NCBI GenBank assembly: GCA_025210475.1
Contig: JAOARW010000074.1
Coordinates: forward strand, 1-37,351
DNA length: 37,351 bases
Direction of reading: 5' to 3'
Source of the DNA: Carboxylicivirga sp.
GTDB lineage: Bacteria; Bacteroidota; Bacteroidia; Bacteroidales; Marinilabiliaceae
How positions within the stretch are numbered: the stretch's first letter is position 1; each line of letters begins with the position of its first letter. The notes below the pieces were generated by a model. It saw only the letters and a list, made by a program, of their open reading frames with translations, did no database searches and had not been told where the DNA came from. Of the stretch, positions 15,848-22,725 are shown piece after piece. A program made the position numbers and the translations under genes.

Positions 15848-16504
15848 TTAAAATGCTAAATTCTTCAACCCTTCAATAGTCTTCATTGGATCTGGCGATT
15901 TAAACACATAGCTTCCGGCTACCAACACATCGGCACCTTTTTCGATTAGTTGTTGGGCATTGGTATTATCAACACCTCCGTCAACCTGAATGAGTGCACG
16001 GCTGTTTTTTCTTAATACCAGTTCTTTTAACTGCTCCAGCTTTGAATAGGTGTTTTCAATAAACTTTTGTCCCCCGAATCCAGGATTTACAGACATCAGT
16101 AAAACCAAATCCAATTCGCTAACAATATCTTCCAACATAGATATTGGTGTATGTGGATTTAAGGTCACTCCCGCCTTCATATCATTTGCATGAATGGTTT
16201 GAACTGTTCGGTGCAGGTGGGTACTGGCCTCGTAATGCACATTGTACAAATCGGCTCCTGCATTCTTAAAAGTTTCGATATAGCGCTCCGGCTTCTCAAT
16301 CATCAAATGCACATCAAAGGGCTTTTTAGCCAAAGGTTTAATGGACTCCAAAATTGGTATTCCGAATGAAATATTGGGCACAAAAACACCATCCATTATA
16401 TCCAGGTGAAACCAATCGGCTTCACTATTATTAATCATTTCAACATCCTTCTTTAAATTGCTAAAATCAGCGGCTAGTAACGACGGTGCTATTAAATGTT
16501 TCAT
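15848..16504 (-). CDS. rpe: Ribulose-phosphate 3-epimerase
   Basis: A cytosolic TIM-barrel enzyme of the pentose phosphate pathway that interconverts ribulose 5-phosphate and xylulose 5-phosphate. The 218 residues are the normal length. Landmarks in order: LIAPSLLAADFSNL, FHLDIMDGVFVPN (metal-binding His and catalytic Asp), FDVHLMI, the GVTLNPHTP strand, LLMSVNPGFGGQKF (phosphate and loop region), IQVDGGVDN (second Asp) and LVAGSYVFKS. All catalytic positions appear intact. It lies 88 bp downstream of rpoD on the same strand, behind rpoD's terminator, and has its own terminator. Confidence 0.96.
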   Translation of the reverse strand: MKHLIAPSLLAADFSNLKKDVEMINNSEADWFHLDIMDGVFVPNISFGIPILESIKPLAKKPFDVHLMIEKPERYIETFKNAGADLYNVHYEASTHLHRTVQTIHANDMKAGVTLNPHTPISMLEDIVSELDLVLLMSVNPGFGGQKFIENTYSKLEQLKELVLRKNSRALIQVDGGVDNTNAQQLIEKGADVLVAGSYVFKSPDPMKTIEGLKNLAF

Positions 16505-16527
16505 TTTTAACTTTTGCTTTATTCAAT

Positions 16528-16557
16528 AAAAAATGTGTTGCAAAAATACAACACATT
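16528..16557 (-). terminator. rpoD terminator with promoter-like loop
   Basis: Perfect 9-bp arms AATGTGTTG (16532-16540) and CAACACATT (16549-16557) enclose an 8-nt loop. On the minus strand the stem runs into TTTTTTATT, so it ends the rpoD transcript. The loop reads TATTTTTG on the minus strand, an exact TAnnTTTG -7 box about 37 bp before rpe; no -33 element is seen. Confidence 0.65.
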
Positions 16558-16592
16558 CGTTTATATCGATATGACAATTACCAATAATGTAA

Positions 16593-17459
16593 TCACTGAC
16601 CTAAAAAAGAGCGTAAAATTTTACTGCGGTATGTATTTTTAAGTCGTTTGATGGCTTTTTCTTTTATCTGTCGAACACGCTCGCGGGTAAGATTAAATAA
16701 TTTCCCAATCTCCTCTAAAGAATAAGGGGGTTCGCCACTTAGCCCGTAGTACAATTTAATAATATCAGACTCGCGGGTCGATAATGTAGCCAAAGATCGA
16801 TCAATCTCTTGCCTTAAAGAGTCATCCAATAGGTGAGTATCCGGACTTAAAGAATCATTGGACAACAATACGTCGTAAAGAGTATTGTCTTCATCCTTTT
16901 TAAGTGGAGCATCCATTGATACATGCCTTGAAGAAACCTTAAGGGCTTCTTTGACCTCCTTCGGTGCAATTTCCAATATTTTAGCAATTTCATCCGCTGT
17001 TGGCTCACGCTGAAAATCCTGTTCCAAACGCGAAAAAGCATTATTCACTTTATTTATCGAACCAATTTTATTCAGCGGCAAACGCACAATTCTGGCCTGT
17101 TCGGCCAAAGCCTGCAAAATTGATTGACGAATCCACCAAACAGCGTAACTAATAAATTTAAAGCCACGTGTTTCATCAAAACGTTGAGCTGCCTTTATCA
17201 GTCCTAAATTACCTTCATTGATTAAGTCGGGTAAACTTAACCCCTGGTTTTGATATTGCTTAGACACAGATACAACAAATCTGAGGTTCGCATTAATCAG
17301 GCGTTCGAGCGCTTTATTATCGCCTTGCCGGATTTTCTTCGCCAGAACAACCTCCTCATCTGCATTCAGAAGTTTCACCTTCCCTATTTCATGCAGATAT
17401 TTATCAAGAGAAGGCGTTTCCCGGTTAGTTACTTGCTTTGTAATCTTAAGTTGTCTCAT
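16593..17459 (-). CDS. rpoD: Primary RNA polymerase sigma factor (sigma-70/RpoD)
   Basis: The housekeeping sigma factor, 288 residues. Bacteroidota primary sigma factors are this short because they lack region 1.1 and the non-conserved insert. Region 1.2 is ETPSLDKYLHEIGKVKLL; region 2 has NANLRFVVSVSKQYQNQGLSLPDLINEGNLGLIKAAQRFD and RGFKFISYAVWWIRQSILQAL (2.3-2.4, -7 recognition); region 3 is RIVRLPLNKIGSINK; region 4 carries the helix-turn-helix YSLEEIGKLFNLTRERVRQIKEKAIKRL. This unusual sigma underlies the TTTG/TAnnTTTG promoter type seen across the window. It is divergent from rho across a 297-bp gap; I found no clean -7 box for it there. Confidence 0.95.
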   Translation of the reverse strand: MRQLKITKQVTNRETPSLDKYLHEIGKVKLLNADEEVVLAKKIRQGDNKALERLINANLRFVVSVSKQYQNQGLSLPDLINEGNLGLIKAAQRFDETRGFKFISYAVWWIRQSILQALAEQARIVRLPLNKIGSINKVNNAFSRLEQDFQREPTADEIAKILEIAPKEVKEALKVSSRHVSMDAPLKKDEDNTLYDVLLSNDSLSPDTHLLDDSLRQEIDRSLATLSTRESDIIKLYYGLSGEPPYSLEEIGKLFNLTRERVRQIKEKAIKRLKNTYRSKILRSFLGQ

Positions 17460-17614
17460 ATCGAATCAGTTATGTTTGGTCGGGACTTATTAACTACAAC
17501 GCAGATTAAGGTTTTTTTGTTTATTGCTACTTTAAAAATGCATTTTTTTTTGCGACTTACAAAGTGATTGACAATTAAAAATATAGCGTCAATTCATTAA
17601 TTTGATGAAAATGT

Positions 17615-17645
17615 TTTGTGGGTAGATAAACTTTCCATAGATTTG
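17615..17645 (+). promoter_or_regulatory. Consensus Bacteroidota promoter of rho
   Basis: TTTG (17615-17618), exactly 19 bp, then TAGATTTG (17638-17645): a perfect match to the Bacteroidota TTTG-N19-TAnnTTTG promoter. Transcription should begin about 6 nt beyond the box, giving a leader of roughly 105 nt before ATG 17757. Confidence 0.75.
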
Positions 17646-17656
17646 CAGCAATAACG

Positions 17657-17678
17657 TTGGTGCCTGTCAGGTGACCAA
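17657..17678 (+). promoter_or_regulatory. Hairpin at the start of the rho leader
   Basis: TTGGT (17657-17661) pairs with ACCAA (17674-17678), and within it CCTG-T-CAGG pairs again. It is followed by TTCTTTTAA. It would sit at the extreme 5' end of the predicted rho transcript. It may be a 5' stabiliser or an attenuator-like element of Rho self-control; this is inference. Confidence 0.4.
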
Positions 17679-17756
17679 TTCTTTTAACTCTCGAATTTAT
17701 AATTCAGTAAATAAAATAATCCGAAGATACTTCTTTAAAATATTGTTGTTATAGTT

Positions 17757-19502
17757 ATGTACGATATACTAGAACTGAATAAAAAGCTATTGACAGACTT
17801 GCGTCAAATAGCTAAAGAGCTTAATGTTAAGCGCGTTGAATCCTATAAAAAGCAGGATTTGATTTATAAAATATTGGATGAACAGGCCATTCAGGTTTCG
17901 GCAGATAAAAAACCTAAGAAAGAAAAAACAGGAGAAAAGAAACCGCGTACTAAACGTCCAAGAACACAAAGAAACGACGGCCCGATCGCTTCTTCAGTAA
18001 AGTCTAAAGTAGCAGAGGCTGCCGGAGCTATGGCAGCAAAAGAAGAGCCTAAAGAGAAAGAAGCTGCAGAAGCACCTGTGAAAAAAGAGCCCGTTAAAAA
18101 AGCTCCGATTAAGAAAGAGCCTAAAGAAGAACCAAAAGCGGAGCCAAAAGCAGAAAAACCTGTAGAGCAAAAGCCTGAAGAACCTAAAAAAGAAACGGTT
18201 GTAGAAGACAATACTCCTGCAGAGAAAACGGAAGCTCCAAAAGAATTCAAACGTCGTGATGATCGAGATAACAGACAGCGTGATAACCGTCACCAGGATG
18301 ATGCGGGCAAGCGCCGATACGAGAATAAAGGACGCGACAACCGTCGTCAGCAAGATTATAAAAACGACAAGCAATATGAATTTGAAGGTATTATCTCAGC
18401 ATCTGGCGTGTTGGAAATTATGCCTGATGGTTATGGCTTCTTAAGATCATCTGATTACAACTACTTAAACTCACCTGATGACATTTACGTGTCGCAATCG
18501 CAAATCAAATTATTTGGATTAAAAACAGGTGACAATGTACTGGGTAGCATTCGCCCACCCAAAGAAGGTGAAAAATATTTCCCACTGATCAAGGTAGAAC
18601 AGATCAATGGACGTCAGCCTGCTTATGTGCGCGACCGTGTACCTTTTGATCACTTAACGCCTATTTTCCCGGATGAGAAATTTGATCTGACTAACGGTCC
18701 GATGGCTACTCTGTCATCACGTGTAGTTGATATGTTCTCTCCTATTGGTAAAGGTCAAAGGGGCTTAATTGTTGCCCAGCCTAAGACAGGTAAAACCGTA
18801 TTATTGAAAGACGTGGCTAACGCTATCGCAGCTAACCACCCTGAAGTATACATGATTATTCTGTTAATTGATGAACGTCCTGAGGAAGTTACCGATATGG
18901 CACGTAGCGTAAATGCCGAAGTGGTATCATCAACATTCGATGAGCCTGCTGAGCGCCACGTTAAAGTTGCCAATATTGTATTGGAAAAAGCAAAACGTAT
19001 GGTAGAGTGTGGCCACGATGTTGTGGTATTACTTGACTCAATCACCCGTTTGGCAAGGGCCTACAATACGGTTTCTCCGGCATCAGGTAAAGTACTTTCC
19101 GGTGGTGTGGATGCCAATGCTCTTCACCGTCCAAAACGTTTCTTTGGTGCTGCGCGTAACATTGAAAATGGTGGATCCTTAACCATTATCGCAACTGCAT
19201 TAACCGAAACCGGATCGAAGATGGATGAAGTAATCTTCGAAGAGTTTAAAGGTACCGGTAACATGGAACTTCAGTTGGATCGTCGCTTATCAAACAAGCG
19301 TATTTTCCCTGCTGTGGATGTCAACCTATCAAGTACGCGTCGTGAAGATCTGTTAATCGAACCAGATATGATGAACCGCATTTGGATCTTGCGCAATTAC
19401 TTGTCGGATATGACAGCAGTTGAAGCCATGGAATTCCTTCATGACCGAATGAAAAAGACTAAATCAAACGAAGAGTTCTTAATTTCGATGAACGATAATT
19501 AA
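17757..19502 (+). CDS. rho: Transcription termination factor Rho with charged N-terminal insert
   Basis: The hexameric RNA-dependent ATPase that ends transcription. It has 581 residues against about 419 in E. coli Rho; the extra length is an insert at about 50-205. Parts: Rho_N helical domain (1-46), a disordered Lys/Glu/Pro/Ala-rich stretch (KKEPVKKAPIKKEPKEEPKAE-like), an Arg/Asp/Asn/Gln-rich stretch (RRDDRDNRQRDNRHQDD), the cold-shock-like RNA-binding domain (about 207-280, EGIISASGVLEIMPDGYGFLR), then the RecA-like motor with P-loop AQPKTGKT (340-347), Walker B VVVLLDSITRLARAYN, and the Q/R-loop region SGGVDANALHRPKRFFGAARN. Inserts of this kind are known in Bacteroides Rho, where the disordered region has been linked to phase separation. 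The predicted promoter and leader hairpin are just upstream; an intrinsic terminator follows. Confidence 0.96.
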   Translation: MYDILELNKKLLTDLRQIAKELNVKRVESYKKQDLIYKILDEQAIQVSADKKPKKEKTGEKKPRTKRPRTQRNDGPIASSVKSKVAEAAGAMAAKEEPKEKEAAEAPVKKEPVKKAPIKKEPKEEPKAEPKAEKPVEQKPEEPKKETVVEDNTPAEKTEAPKEFKRRDDRDNRQRDNRHQDDAGKRRYENKGRDNRRQQDYKNDKQYEFEGIISASGVLEIMPDGYGFLRSSDYNYLNSPDDIYVSQSQIKLFGLKTGDNVLGSIRPPKEGEKYFPLIKVEQINGRQPAYVRDRVPFDHLTPIFPDEKFDLTNGPMATLSSRVVDMFSPIGKGQRGLIVAQPKTGKTVLLKDVANAIAANHPEVYMIILLIDERPEEVTDMARSVNAEVVSSTFDEPAERHVKVANIVLEKAKRMVECGHDVVVLLDSITRLARAYNTVSPASGKVLSGGVDANALHRPKRFFGAARNIENGGSLTIIATALTETGSKMDEVIFEEFKGTGNMELQLDRRLSNKRIFPAVDVNLSSTRREDLLIEPDMMNRIWILRNYLSDMTAVEAMEFLHDRMKKTKSNEEFLISMNDN

Positions 19503-19525
19503 ACCTTTGTTTGTAATATAATATT

Positions 19526-19561
19526 AAGCGGATTGTTGAAAAACTATCCGCTTTTTTGTTT
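19526..19561 (+). terminator. Intrinsic terminator of rho
   Basis: AAGCGGAT (19526-19533) pairs with ATCCGCTT (19546-19553), with an inner GTT-GAAA-AAC stem-loop, followed by TTTTTGTTTTT. Rho's own gene thus ends in a Rho-independent terminator. Confidence 0.85.
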
Positions 19562-19827
19562 TTATAGTACATACTTATTTCTCTATAATATTGAACATTA
19601 GCCCAATGTTCGATTTTCATATTAAAAAACCAACCTTAATTACACTATCAAGTTTGGTCAGGATTAGTTAATTTTGATTTGGAGCATATTCGGGTTATCC
19701 GAATCTTCAACTAAATAAAAAAGATAATGAAACGACCATGCAAATTTGATTATCCAAATTAACACTCAGGCGGATGATCAAATTTATTTGGGAGTTCCAT
19801 CTGACAGATGAAAATAAATTTAAACAG
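19562..19827. other. Intergenic region with two dyads before the DJ-1 gene
   Basis: No gene is seen. Two inverted repeats stand out: GAACATT-AGCCC-AATGTTC (19593-19611) and ATTCGG-GTTAT-CCGAAT (19688-19704). Either could be an operator or an RNA hairpin. No perfect promoter was recognised. The DJ-1 reading frame stays open to an ATG at 19774, inside this region, but that part is not conserved-looking. Confidence 0.35.
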
Positions 19828-20376
19828 ATGAAAAATGTCGCAATACTTTTAGCCGAAGGCTTTGAAGAAGTGGAAGCCTTAACCCCTGTTGACGTACTCC
19901 GACGAGCCAATGTAAATGTTACAACCGTATCAATTACTGATAAAAAAGAAGTTTGCGGTTCTCACAACATCACCGTATTGGCTGATCAGGTTTTTGATGA
20001 AGTTAATTTCGAAAACCTGGATGCTATCATCTTACCGGGAGGTATGCCAGGAACCAACAACCTTAATAGCCATCCAAAATTAAAAGATCATTTGCTCGAA
20101 TTCGCTAACGATCAAAAGTTAATTGGTGCCATTTGTGCAGCGCCACTAATATTAGGTGAACTCAATTTACTAAAGAAAAAACAGGCAGTTTGCTATCCTG
20201 GTTTCGAAAATCACCTGAATGAGGCTGTCATTTCAAAAGAAGCGACCGTGCAGGATGGTAATATAATTACAGGCAACAGCATTGGAGCAGCAATGCGATT
20301 TTCGTTACAACTTGTTAATGAACTGTGTGGGACTGATGTGGCTGAAGAGTTAGCCAGAAAAATGTTGGTTAAATAA
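19828..20376 (+). CDS. DJ-1/PfpI family protein (YajL/DJ-1 type)
   Basis: A 182-residue flavodoxin-like-fold protein of the DJ-1 superfamily. From ATG 19828 it begins at strand 1 (MKNVAILLAEGFEEVEAL). Glu16, which in DJ-1 tunes the active-site thiol, and nucleophile Cys103 in the elbow GAICAAP are both present, as are LPGGMPGTNNL and TGNSIGAAMRFSL. Members are variously described as oxidative-stress chaperones or glyoxalase/deglycase-type enzymes. The exact activity is not settled for the family and cannot be read here. An in-frame ATG at 19774 would add 18 residues (MIKFIWEFHLTDENKFKQ) not expected for the family. A hairpin lies just after the stop. Confidence 0.88.
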   Translation: MKNVAILLAEGFEEVEALTPVDVLRRANVNVTTVSITDKKEVCGSHNITVLADQVFDEVNFENLDAIILPGGMPGTNNLNSHPKLKDHLLEFANDQKLIGAICAAPLILGELNLLKKKQAVCYPGFENHLNEAVISKEATVQDGNIITGNSIGAAMRFSLQLVNELCGTDVAEELARKMLVK

Positions 20377-20392
20377 ACATCTAAAAAAAGAA

Positions 20393-20421
20393 AAGGACTT
20401 GAAGCCGTTGCTTTAGTCCTT
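20393..20421 (+). terminator. Hairpin after the DJ-1 gene
   Basis: AAGGACT (20393-20399) pairs with AGTCCTT (20415-20421), with an inner AAGC-CGTT-GCTT stem. No T run follows, so termination would be weak. Confidence 0.4.
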
Positions 20422-20777
20422 ATCAATAACCTAACCCAAATCTATGAAAAAAATCTGACTGGTATAATCCAATAAACATGCCAAATCAGTTTGACATTTA
20501 TTTAATAAAAGTTAAATAGGACTTTTAATTGTTAATTCTATAAGATTCATATCAATTAACTAATGTTGGTATTGACATTCTATTTTTATGGTGATTGACT
20601 CATGGTAAATCATTAGATTTGCAGCACAATATTTTTAGCATTTTAGTGTTAGTTTCATTAGTTAGTAGTTATCGACTATTAGCCCTTTGGAAATAAACAA
20701 AAAACATTAACAAAGCCCTAATTATCAAACTTATCCCTGTAAATTTATATTTGTAATATTAATAACCTTAATAACAA
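20422..20777. other. Intergenic region with two -7 boxes before the barrel protein gene
   Basis: No gene is seen in the stretch 20377-20777. It carries TAGATTTG (20614-20621), with a TTG 16 bp upstream (20595-20597), and a second TATATTTG (20746-20753) without a -33. The first shares 13 bases (TAGATTTGCAGCA) with the rho promoter. If it is used, the leader is about 150 nt and contains a hairpin of about 9 bp at 20661-20683. Confidence 0.4.
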
Positions 20778-21263
20778 ATGAAGAAGCATTTTATTACACT
20801 GACATTGATTGCATTAAGCTTTACAGCATTTAGCCAGGTTAAAAATGAGCATGCCATTGGTGCTCGAATTGGCGGTGGCAATACATTCGGATCGCAGATT
20901 AGCTATCAATATGGCATATCCAATTACAACCGCCTCGAAGTGGATTTAGGTTTTAACTCAAACAACGATGGTAATGGCTTTAATCTTTCCGGAGTGTACC
21001 AATGGGTTTGGGCCATTGAAAGTGGCTTTAATTGGTATGCAGGTCCGGCCGCTACGCTTGGATCGTGGAGCTACAAAAGTAAATACGATGGATCGGGTGA
21101 CTCGGGTGCATACCTGGGAATTGGCGGGCAGATTGGCGCCGAATACAACTTCGACGAAGTACCGATAAACATCAGTTTAGACACCATGCCACAATTTGGC
21201 TTTGGGCCTACTAACCAAACTTTTAATATGGGCTTATCCTTAGGAATCAGATACGTATTTTAA
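20778..21263 (+). CDS. Small outer-membrane beta-barrel protein
   Basis: A 161-residue exported protein. The signal peptide is about 1-19 (MKKHFITLTLIALSFTAFS|Q). The mature part alternates glycine/aromatic beta strands (HAIGARIGGGNTFGSQISYQYGI, RLEVDLGFNS, GFNLSGVYQWVW, FNWYAGPAATLG, YLGIGGQIGAEYNF, INISLDTMPQF, MGLSLGIRYVF) and ends in Phe, the C-terminal signature for outer-membrane insertion. About eight strands fit an OmpA/OmpW-sized barrel. No plug or enzymatic residue is visible, and function is unknown. It is a single-gene unit with a strong terminator directly behind it. Confidence 0.8.
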   Translation: MKKHFITLTLIALSFTAFSQVKNEHAIGARIGGGNTFGSQISYQYGISNYNRLEVDLGFNSNNDGNGFNLSGVYQWVWAIESGFNWYAGPAATLGSWSYKSKYDGSGDSGAYLGIGGQIGAEYNFDEVPINISLDTMPQFGFGPTNQTFNMGLSLGIRYVF

Positions 21264-21284
21264 GTAAACAATCACAACATTAAT

Positions 21285-21320
21285 AAACGACTCATATTTT
21301 TTATGAGTCGTTTTTTTTAT
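21285..21320 (+). terminator. Strong intrinsic terminator after the barrel protein gene
   Basis: AAACGACTCATA (21285-21296) pairs perfectly with TATGAGTCGTTT (21302-21313), with a 5-nt T loop and a T run behind. It insulates the sigma-factor locus that follows. Confidence 0.88.
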
Positions 21321-21352
21321 TTCTCAAAATCCGGCTCGTAACAAAATGTTTG

Positions 21353-21360
21353 TATTTTTG
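21353..21360 (+). promoter_or_regulatory. Candidate -7 box TATTTTTG of the ECF sigma gene
   Basis: A perfect TAnnTTTG 17 bp before ATG 21378. No TTTG at -33 spacing. Consistent with a housekeeping promoter giving a very short leader. Confidence 0.4.
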
Positions 21361-21377
21361 AGTCAGACCCTAATTCA

Positions 21378-21956
21378 ATGTCACAAGTCAACAACAAAAA
21401 GAACCAAACTAAAATGCTGATCGGGAATAAAGATTCCTTCGATGCTACTTTTCGTGAGTTCTATCCTTCATTGTACCGATTTGCTCTGACAATAATAAAA
21501 TCCAGAACATTAGCTGAAGAGGCCGTTCAAGATGTTTTTATTCGCCTTTGGGAAAAACGAAACCAACTTAAAGAGACCGAAAACATCAAATCTTATCTTT
21601 TTAAATCCGTTTATAACCAATGCCTTTGGCTGATTAAAAAGCAGAATACACAACAACATTATGAGCAACAATATGCTTTAGATGCTCCTTTACAATTGAG
21701 TGAAGAAGAACGTGAAAACTGGGAAGCTTTTAAGCCTCACATAGAAAGAGCTGTTAATAACTTGCCAGATAAATGTCGTCAAATCTTCCTGCTTCGCCGC
21801 TACGAAGGCTTAACAAATTCCGAAATTTCAGATTACCTCAACATCTCAGTAAAAACTGTTGAAAATCAACTAACCATAGCAGTTCAGAAACTCCGCAAGG
21901 AGCTCCATCCTTTCATAAAAAACCTGATAATTTTATTTTTTATCGAAAATCTTTAG
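21378..21956 (+). CDS. FecI-like ECF RNA polymerase sigma factor
   Basis: A 192-residue ECF sigma factor of the Bacteroidota FecI-type group. Region 2 is FDATFREFYPSLYRFALTIIKSRTLAEEAVQDVFIRLWEKRNQL with the NIKSYLFKSVYNQCL helix. Region 4 is VNNLPDKCRQIFLLRRYEGLTNSEISDYLNISVKTVENQLTIAVQKLRKEL (helix-turn-helix). The pattern fits sigma factors held by a membrane FecR and released by a cell-surface signal. The fecR gene follows, but 769 bp away, with a transposase element in between; normally the two genes are close or adjacent. Target genes are probably the operon from fecR on (inference). Confidence 0.92.
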   Translation: MSQVNNKKNQTKMLIGNKDSFDATFREFYPSLYRFALTIIKSRTLAEEAVQDVFIRLWEKRNQLKETENIKSYLFKSVYNQCLWLIKKQNTQQHYEQQYALDAPLQLSEEERENWEAFKPHIERAVNNLPDKCRQIFLLRRYEGLTNSEISDYLNISVKTVENQLTIAVQKLRKELHPFIKNLIILFFIENL

Positions 21957-22029
21957 GGGTATTTGATTTGGGCTTTCTCTTTAAAGAAAAAAGATTATTA
22001 AAAAGCTTAAATTAATGAAGTTTGATCAT

Positions 22030-22109
22030 AAGCCCAAGGGGCTTTAAGCATCAGGATAGGACGTCGTCCTATCTATATTGTAAATATAAACCCATTGCCC
22101 CAAGGGGGC
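22030..22109 (+). repeat. REP-like hairpin triplet, module 1 (left of transposase)
   Basis: Three palindromes: short AAGCCC-AAG-GGGCTT (22030-22044), 10-nt gap, long GATAGGAC-GTC-GTCCTATC (22055-22073), 23-nt gap, short GCCCC-AAG-GGGGC (22097-22109). All have 3-nt loops. The long arms match those of module 3 at seven of eight positions. Confidence 0.75.
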
Positions 22110-22137
22110 TACAGGAAAAATAATAAAACAATAAACC

Positions 22138-22590
22138 ATGCCTCAATCATTATCAAAAGTATATGTTCACATTTCATTCAGTACTAAAAACAGAGAAAAC
22201 CTGATTGATGATCATATTCAAGAACGGTTATTCAATTATTTAGGTGGCATATGCCATGGGCTTAAATGTAATCCCATTCAAATTGGAGGGTACTATGATC
22301 ATGTTCATCTACTATGCTTGCTATCAAGAAAGATAACACAGGCAGATCTGCTCCAAGAATTAAAAAGAGAGTCTTCGAAATGGATGAAAACTTTAGGTGA
22401 TAAATATAAAAATTTCTATTGGCAAGATGGATATGGCATTTTCTCTGTAAACCCCTCTGAAATAGATGTTGTTATAGAATACATCAAACATCAAAAACAA
22501 CATCACACAAATAAAACGTTTAAGGATGAACTAAAGGCATTTCTTAAAAAATACGATATTGAATATGATGAAAAATATTTGTGGGATTAA
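22138..22590 (+). CDS. REP-associated / IS200-like HUH (Y1) transposase
   Basis: A 150-residue single-strand DNA transposase of the Y1/HUH family (TnpA, REP-associated type). The N-terminus KVYVHISFSTKNRENLI is typical. The metal-binding HUH motif is HVH (His55, His57 in GYYDHVHLL), and the nucleophile is probably Tyr115 in IEYIKHQKQHH. The stretch SSKWMKTL...FYWQDGYGIFSVNPSEID is a family block. Known relatives cut and join single-stranded DNA at hairpin-marked ends. All catalytic residues are present, so the gene looks intact. It is flanked on both sides by hairpin triplets in inverted orientation, which I take as its recognition ends, and sits between the ECF sigma gene and fecR. The REP-associated versus IS200-proper label is less sure than the fold. 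Confidence 0.88.
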   Translation: MPQSLSKVYVHISFSTKNRENLIDDHIQERLFNYLGGICHGLKCNPIQIGGYYDHVHLLCLLSRKITQADLLQELKRESSKWMKTLGDKYKNFYWQDGYGIFSVNPSEIDVVIEYIKHQKQHHTNKTFKDELKAFLKKYDIEYDEKYLWD

Positions 22591-22608
22591 TACCTCAACA
22601 TCTCTACA

Positions 22609-22688
22609 ACCCCTTTGGGGTAAAATATACTTGACTTTATAATAGGTAGGGCGATGCCCTACGCTTATGCAATTGCCCCTTTGGGGCA
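22609..22688 (-). repeat. REP-like hairpin triplet, module 2 (right of transposase, inverted)
   Basis: Short ACCCC-TTT-GGGGT (22609-22621), 24-nt gap, long GTAGGGC-GAT-GCCCTAC (22646-22662), 11-nt gap, short TGCCCC-TTT-GGGGCA (22674-22688). Read on the minus strand it has the same short-11-long-24-short order as module 1. It overlaps an upstream extension of the fecR frame, which argues against that extension. Confidence 0.75.
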
Positions 22689-22725
22689 TAGTAAAAACCA
22701 ATTTCTTGCAATAACAATAATACCC

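Noticed and set aside
17891..18374. Minus-strand frames rich in Phe and Ser within rho
   Set aside because: They mirror the Lys/Glu-rich insert of Rho and are composition artefacts.
20422..20777. Possible riboswitch or RNA gene in the 400-bp gap before the barrel gene
   Set aside because: Only a short hairpin and two promoter-like boxes are seen; no known riboswitch core or tRNA cloverleaf.
22654..22725. N-terminal extension of the fecR frame
   Set aside because: It is translated from the hairpin repeat beside the transposase and has no FecR-like sequence; ATG 22726 fits the family.
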